Assembly (NCBI GenBank): GCA_014218235.1
Contig: CM024759.1
Span: forward strand, 76,405,079 to 76,469,078
DNA: 64,000 bases
Reading direction: 5' to 3'
DNA from: Colocasia esculenta
Lineage: Eukaryota; Streptophyta; Magnoliopsida; Alismatales; Araceae
The position numbers and the translations under genes are program-made. This document shows, piece after piece, positions 61,026-64,000 of the stretch. Under the pieces are notes generated by a model. The model saw nothing but the letters and a program-made list of their open reading frames with translations, made no database searches and had not been told where the DNA came from. The number at the start of each line of letters is the position of its first letter. Within the stretch, counting starts at the first letter, position 1.

Positions 61026-62824
61026 TGTAACGACCCAGAACCCGTATTACCAGTAACAACTGGTAACCCGAATTCTGACCGCTAACCCACGAGACAAGCT
61101 CGGAAGGGTAGGAAGTGAAAGTCCGAGGAGACTATATGTAAGAAGATACACACCATGTAAAGCAGTAAAATTCCACTATATGAACATATCATATACAACC
61201 TCAGAGTCTGAGACAAAGTACAGAGTACAGAAGTACAACAAAAAGGTACACTCACTGCAGTAGGGAGCACCAACACCGGAGTGGCTAGACTCGCCTGGAA
61301 CGGGAGTCGACGAAGACCCACCTGAAAGGGAAGGGAGTGAGTCTCAAGAAAAGAGACCCAGTAGGGAAAAGTAACCCCACCGGAAACTAAACTAAAGTGC
61401 GGAAAGTAAAAACTGAAAGTAAGTACATGTCGCACCACAACACAAAACTGTAAACCACGCGGCTCAGTAAGTAACACACACTCACACACACAACAAGTAG
61501 GACTCAGCTAGGGTCTGTGGCTCGGCGTCCCGTCACCACAGAGGCTCTCAACCCCAGCCACGTGTGCACACTACAGACGCTCTCTCTCGCGTCTGGTCCA
61601 CGACCGGTTTTTCCCCTACGCTTGACCCTAGCGGTAGAGAAGGGGCTCCACGGAGACCGGCTCAAAACCACCAAAAGGAGTACGCACAGGACAGAGTTGC
61701 ACTCGATGTCCCGGCTCACTAGCGGAGGACAACCACACGCTAGTCGTCTAGACGGAGTCGCACCCACGCCTAGGTAACACAACAGAAACGGGTACACGGT
61801 AGCAACGCGAGTACAACAGACGGAACACACTCAACGTCTGAAACCCGTACAGTAGTAAACACCTCGTGTCACAAGCAACTACCCTATGCACAGGCGGAGT
61901 CACACTGTAAGCTGGCCCACATGTGCTATTAGGGCGGACATCACATGTCAATCGCCTCTAATCACACAACTTAAGTCTGCTGGGAAAGGATATAAACGAC
62001 CACATCGATTGCCGCCAATCAGAGATAAACGGCAAGCCCCTATCCGTCAACAATAATAAACGGCAATCGACCTTGTCGTTTAAATCACCCCTGAAGATCT
62101 CAACGTCAACAGATGTGGACGTTGATATCTTCAGTCCCCCATACCCAGAACTGAACCGAATCAGTCCCAATGGGCAGAAACACTAAACCAGACTCCGACT
62201 GATGGAGGGAAACACTTCCTCTCATCAATCTACACTACCAGACATCTAAACTAAACAGTCTAACACTTAGATTGTCTAATTTATCCAAATCCCGGCATGA
62301 TAACCCAAACCCTAAACCATAAATTGCATTCCAATTCACTTAATTGGGCATGCTAGTTTGCTGGGGAGGTTATAGGGGTTAAGTCCCTACCTCAGAACGC
62401 TTAATCAATCCCCAAACAGCCACCAATCGCGCCGGATCTCCCCGAAGACTCCGCGCGAATCACGCCAAAACCTTGCGTTTCCCGCCCGATCTAGCAACGC
62501 CACACGATCCAGGGCTTCCCACGAGCTCAAATCACCCCAGAAGCTACAGGAATCAAGAAAGGCTAAGGTGGAGGAAGGAGAGGAAATGAGAAAGTAGGTT
62601 CTACTCTCGGGCTGCCCTACTTCAACAGGCCCGACCAGTCACGTCAACATCGCTGGCCGCCTACTGAACCGCCTACAGCCTGACGTCCAGATCCCATGTT
62701 GTTGAGTTCAAGCTCAGACGTCCACATCGCTGGACGCTGACTCAGACTCAACGGCAAGCCCTGGCCGTCAACTACACAGGACCTCTACAGACCCAATAAG
62801 GATCCATAAAGACCCGACCTTACA
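61026..62824 (-). repeat. 5' LTR of the gypsy element
   Basis: 1,799 bp; its minus-strand 3' end (...GGGTCGTTACA) abuts the PBS. Right flank is the TSD GAGGG. Confidence 0.95.
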
Positions 62825-63013
62825 GAGGGCATGATGGTAATTTATGAATTGAACGACTGTTGACGGCGACAGTGGAGACAGAGAACCCGCTTTCCCGCCG
62901 AAACACCACTCCCATTTGTACAAAGACTTAATAGAAAAACGGCACTCCCCATTCCCTTCCTCTGCTTACTCCTCCAGCCATCTACTGGAAAGGAGTGTGA
63001 ATTGTGAGGGATA

Positions 63014-64000
63014 ATGGAGAAGATTCCAGCTCGCTGTTCGTTTGGCCAGGACTCCTTGTCTTCTACGTGTTCTGCGGAATGAAACTGGACGAACTTCGTG
63101 CCCAAATCTTCCGTCGTTGGTCATGATCCGACCGAAGATGGATCATCAAGTACTGTCTCCCCAGTCTTACAGATACGTATTGCCCATTGTGTTAAGATGG
63201 GGACGTGGACATCATGTATGACATTCATAAAGAACATGCCACCAACCCTATCATTATCATGCATGTGGTGAATAACGAAAGCAGTATAATGGACCCTGCT
63301 GGGGAAGATTACAGGTACGCACATGTTACTTACAATGTATGACCAGATGTAATTCCTGCTGGAGAAGATTACAGTTACACAGTTACATATGTGCATTTGT
63401 AAGTATGTGTACGCTCTTAAATTTTCTAACTTTGTACTCTGCTAACTTTCCAGATCACCATTTCAAGATTGTTACAGTAAGTCCAAAAGAAGCAGATGCT
63501 AGCAATACAAATAACAGTTGCCTTGAATATACACACAGTACACAGAATGTGAAGGTGGCACCTCACATGTAGTTCTGAGAAGTGAATTGTGGGCTCATGC
63601 ATTAACTGGGACGGGGAAAATATTTAGTGACAAAGCTCACTTTCAGACAGAACTGACAAACTATGTTGTGCATCGAGGTTTTGCCTGTTTTATATTAGAA
63701 TGATCAGAGTCGTGTTACTGCAAGATGTAAAGGACAAGGTTGTCCATGGCGGTCCATGCATCAATGTTGGGAGATGGACCTGATTTTCGATTAAGACAAT
63801 GAATAATGTCCACACATGTGGTTGTGATTTGAAGAGCCAACATCATCCAAGGACATCAAAAAAATGGATAGTTGAGCTAGTGAAGAAAAAAATGGCACAC
63901 ACTCCACAATACCGTCCATGTGATATGGTTAAAGACATTGCTAGTGACTATGGAGTGCGTGTGCCATACCATCAAGCTTGGTGCGGTAGGGAAGTTGCCG
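63014..64000 (+). pseudogene. MULE transposase (MURA-like), N-terminal part, runs off the right edge
   Basis: Starts at ATG 63014 (MEKIPARCSFGQDSL). Shifted frames continue with DVDIMYDIHKEHATNPIIIM to a donor GTACGC near 63314. After an acceptor near 63452 come the MULE N-terminal DNA-binding region (FSDKAHFQTEL, NYVVHRGFAFYIR, ARCKGQGCPWR), MNNVHTCGCDLKSQHHPRTS, KKWIVELVKKKMAHTPQYRP and DYGVRVPYHQAWCGRE, the FAR1/MULE zinc-finger-type segment that precedes the DDE domain. The catalytic domain lies beyond 64000. Several one-base shifts occur. The gypsy element lies about 190 bp upstream of this start, in its leader. Confidence 0.85.

Larger units (their letters stand above)
54456..62824 (-). 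mobile_element. Full-length Ty3/gypsy retrotransposon, Tekay/Del-like chromovirus
   Basis: 8,369 bp, flanked by GAGGG at 54451-54455 and 62825-62829. Two LTRs of 1,801 and 1,799 bp start TGTAACGACCCAGAACCC and end CCTTACA on the plus strand. PBS and polypurine tract are in the expected places for a minus-strand element. Gag, protease, RT, RNase H, integrase and chromodomain-like segments follow in gypsy order. The near-identity of the LTRs indicates a fairly recent insertion, into MULE sequence. Confidence 0.95.

Overview
This window is nuclear DNA from a flowering plant; I cannot name the species. The evidence is a multi-exon host gene with long introns and a plant-type transposon load: a Ty3/gypsy chromovirus, L1-type LINEs with DUF4283/CCHC ORF1, hAT, PIF/Harbinger and Mutator-like elements (MULEs), and a tRNA-derived SINE. 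No bacterial-style operons are present.

Host gene. The only confidently recognised host gene lies on the minus strand from 31830 down to 12435. It is the 5' third of NAP1 (NCKAP1/HEM family; Arabidopsis NAP1/GNARLED), a subunit of the WAVE/SCAR complex that activates ARP2/3 actin nucleation. Eleven exons encode about 455 residues of a protein usually near 1,400. Some introns are 71-146 bases, while others of 2-8 kb are filled with inserted elements. The following intron runs for more than 12.4 kb without an exon I could find.

Layout. 1-0.75 kb: tail of a transposase-like ORF. 2.4-3.9 kb: dead LINE reverse transcriptase. 4.4-12 kb: a mosaic of tandem repeats, hairpins and opposed TATA boxes with no gene. 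12.4-31.8 kb: NAP1, whose introns hold a foldback element, an ORF1-only LINE with target-site duplication and poly-A, a SINE, a LINE tail, an LTR/PBS remnant and a 2.6-kb solo LTR. 32.4-33.6 kb: a non-autonomous hAT-like element. 33.7-34.9 kb: a possible promoter and 5' exon of an unidentified gene. 34.9-39.8 kb: a PIF/Harbinger element whose transposase and Myb/SANT-like genes are both broken, the latter by two separate hAT-like insertions. 43.7-46.7 kb: a decayed DUF4371-type hAT transposon. 46.9-54.4 kb: MULE sequence with a ULP1-type protease gene and two tandem arrays. 54.5-62.8 kb: a full-length Tekay/Del-like gypsy element, minus strand, with two 1.8-kb LTRs and TSD GAGGG, inserted in MULE sequence. 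63.0-64.0 kb: start of a MULE transposase running off the right edge.

The main story is nested transposition. Target-site duplications (TSDs) that I could read directly delimit several insertions to the base. The most unusual items are the ORF1-only LINE (analogous to mammalian HAL1), a composite hAT-like family carrying a long foldback core that also occurs alone, a hAT insertion within the first codons of the Harbinger Myb-like gene, and the 8.2-8.5 kb hairpin cluster between opposed TATA boxes. The two LTRs of the gypsy element differ largely by single-base indels, so some apparent frameshifts here may be consensus errors.
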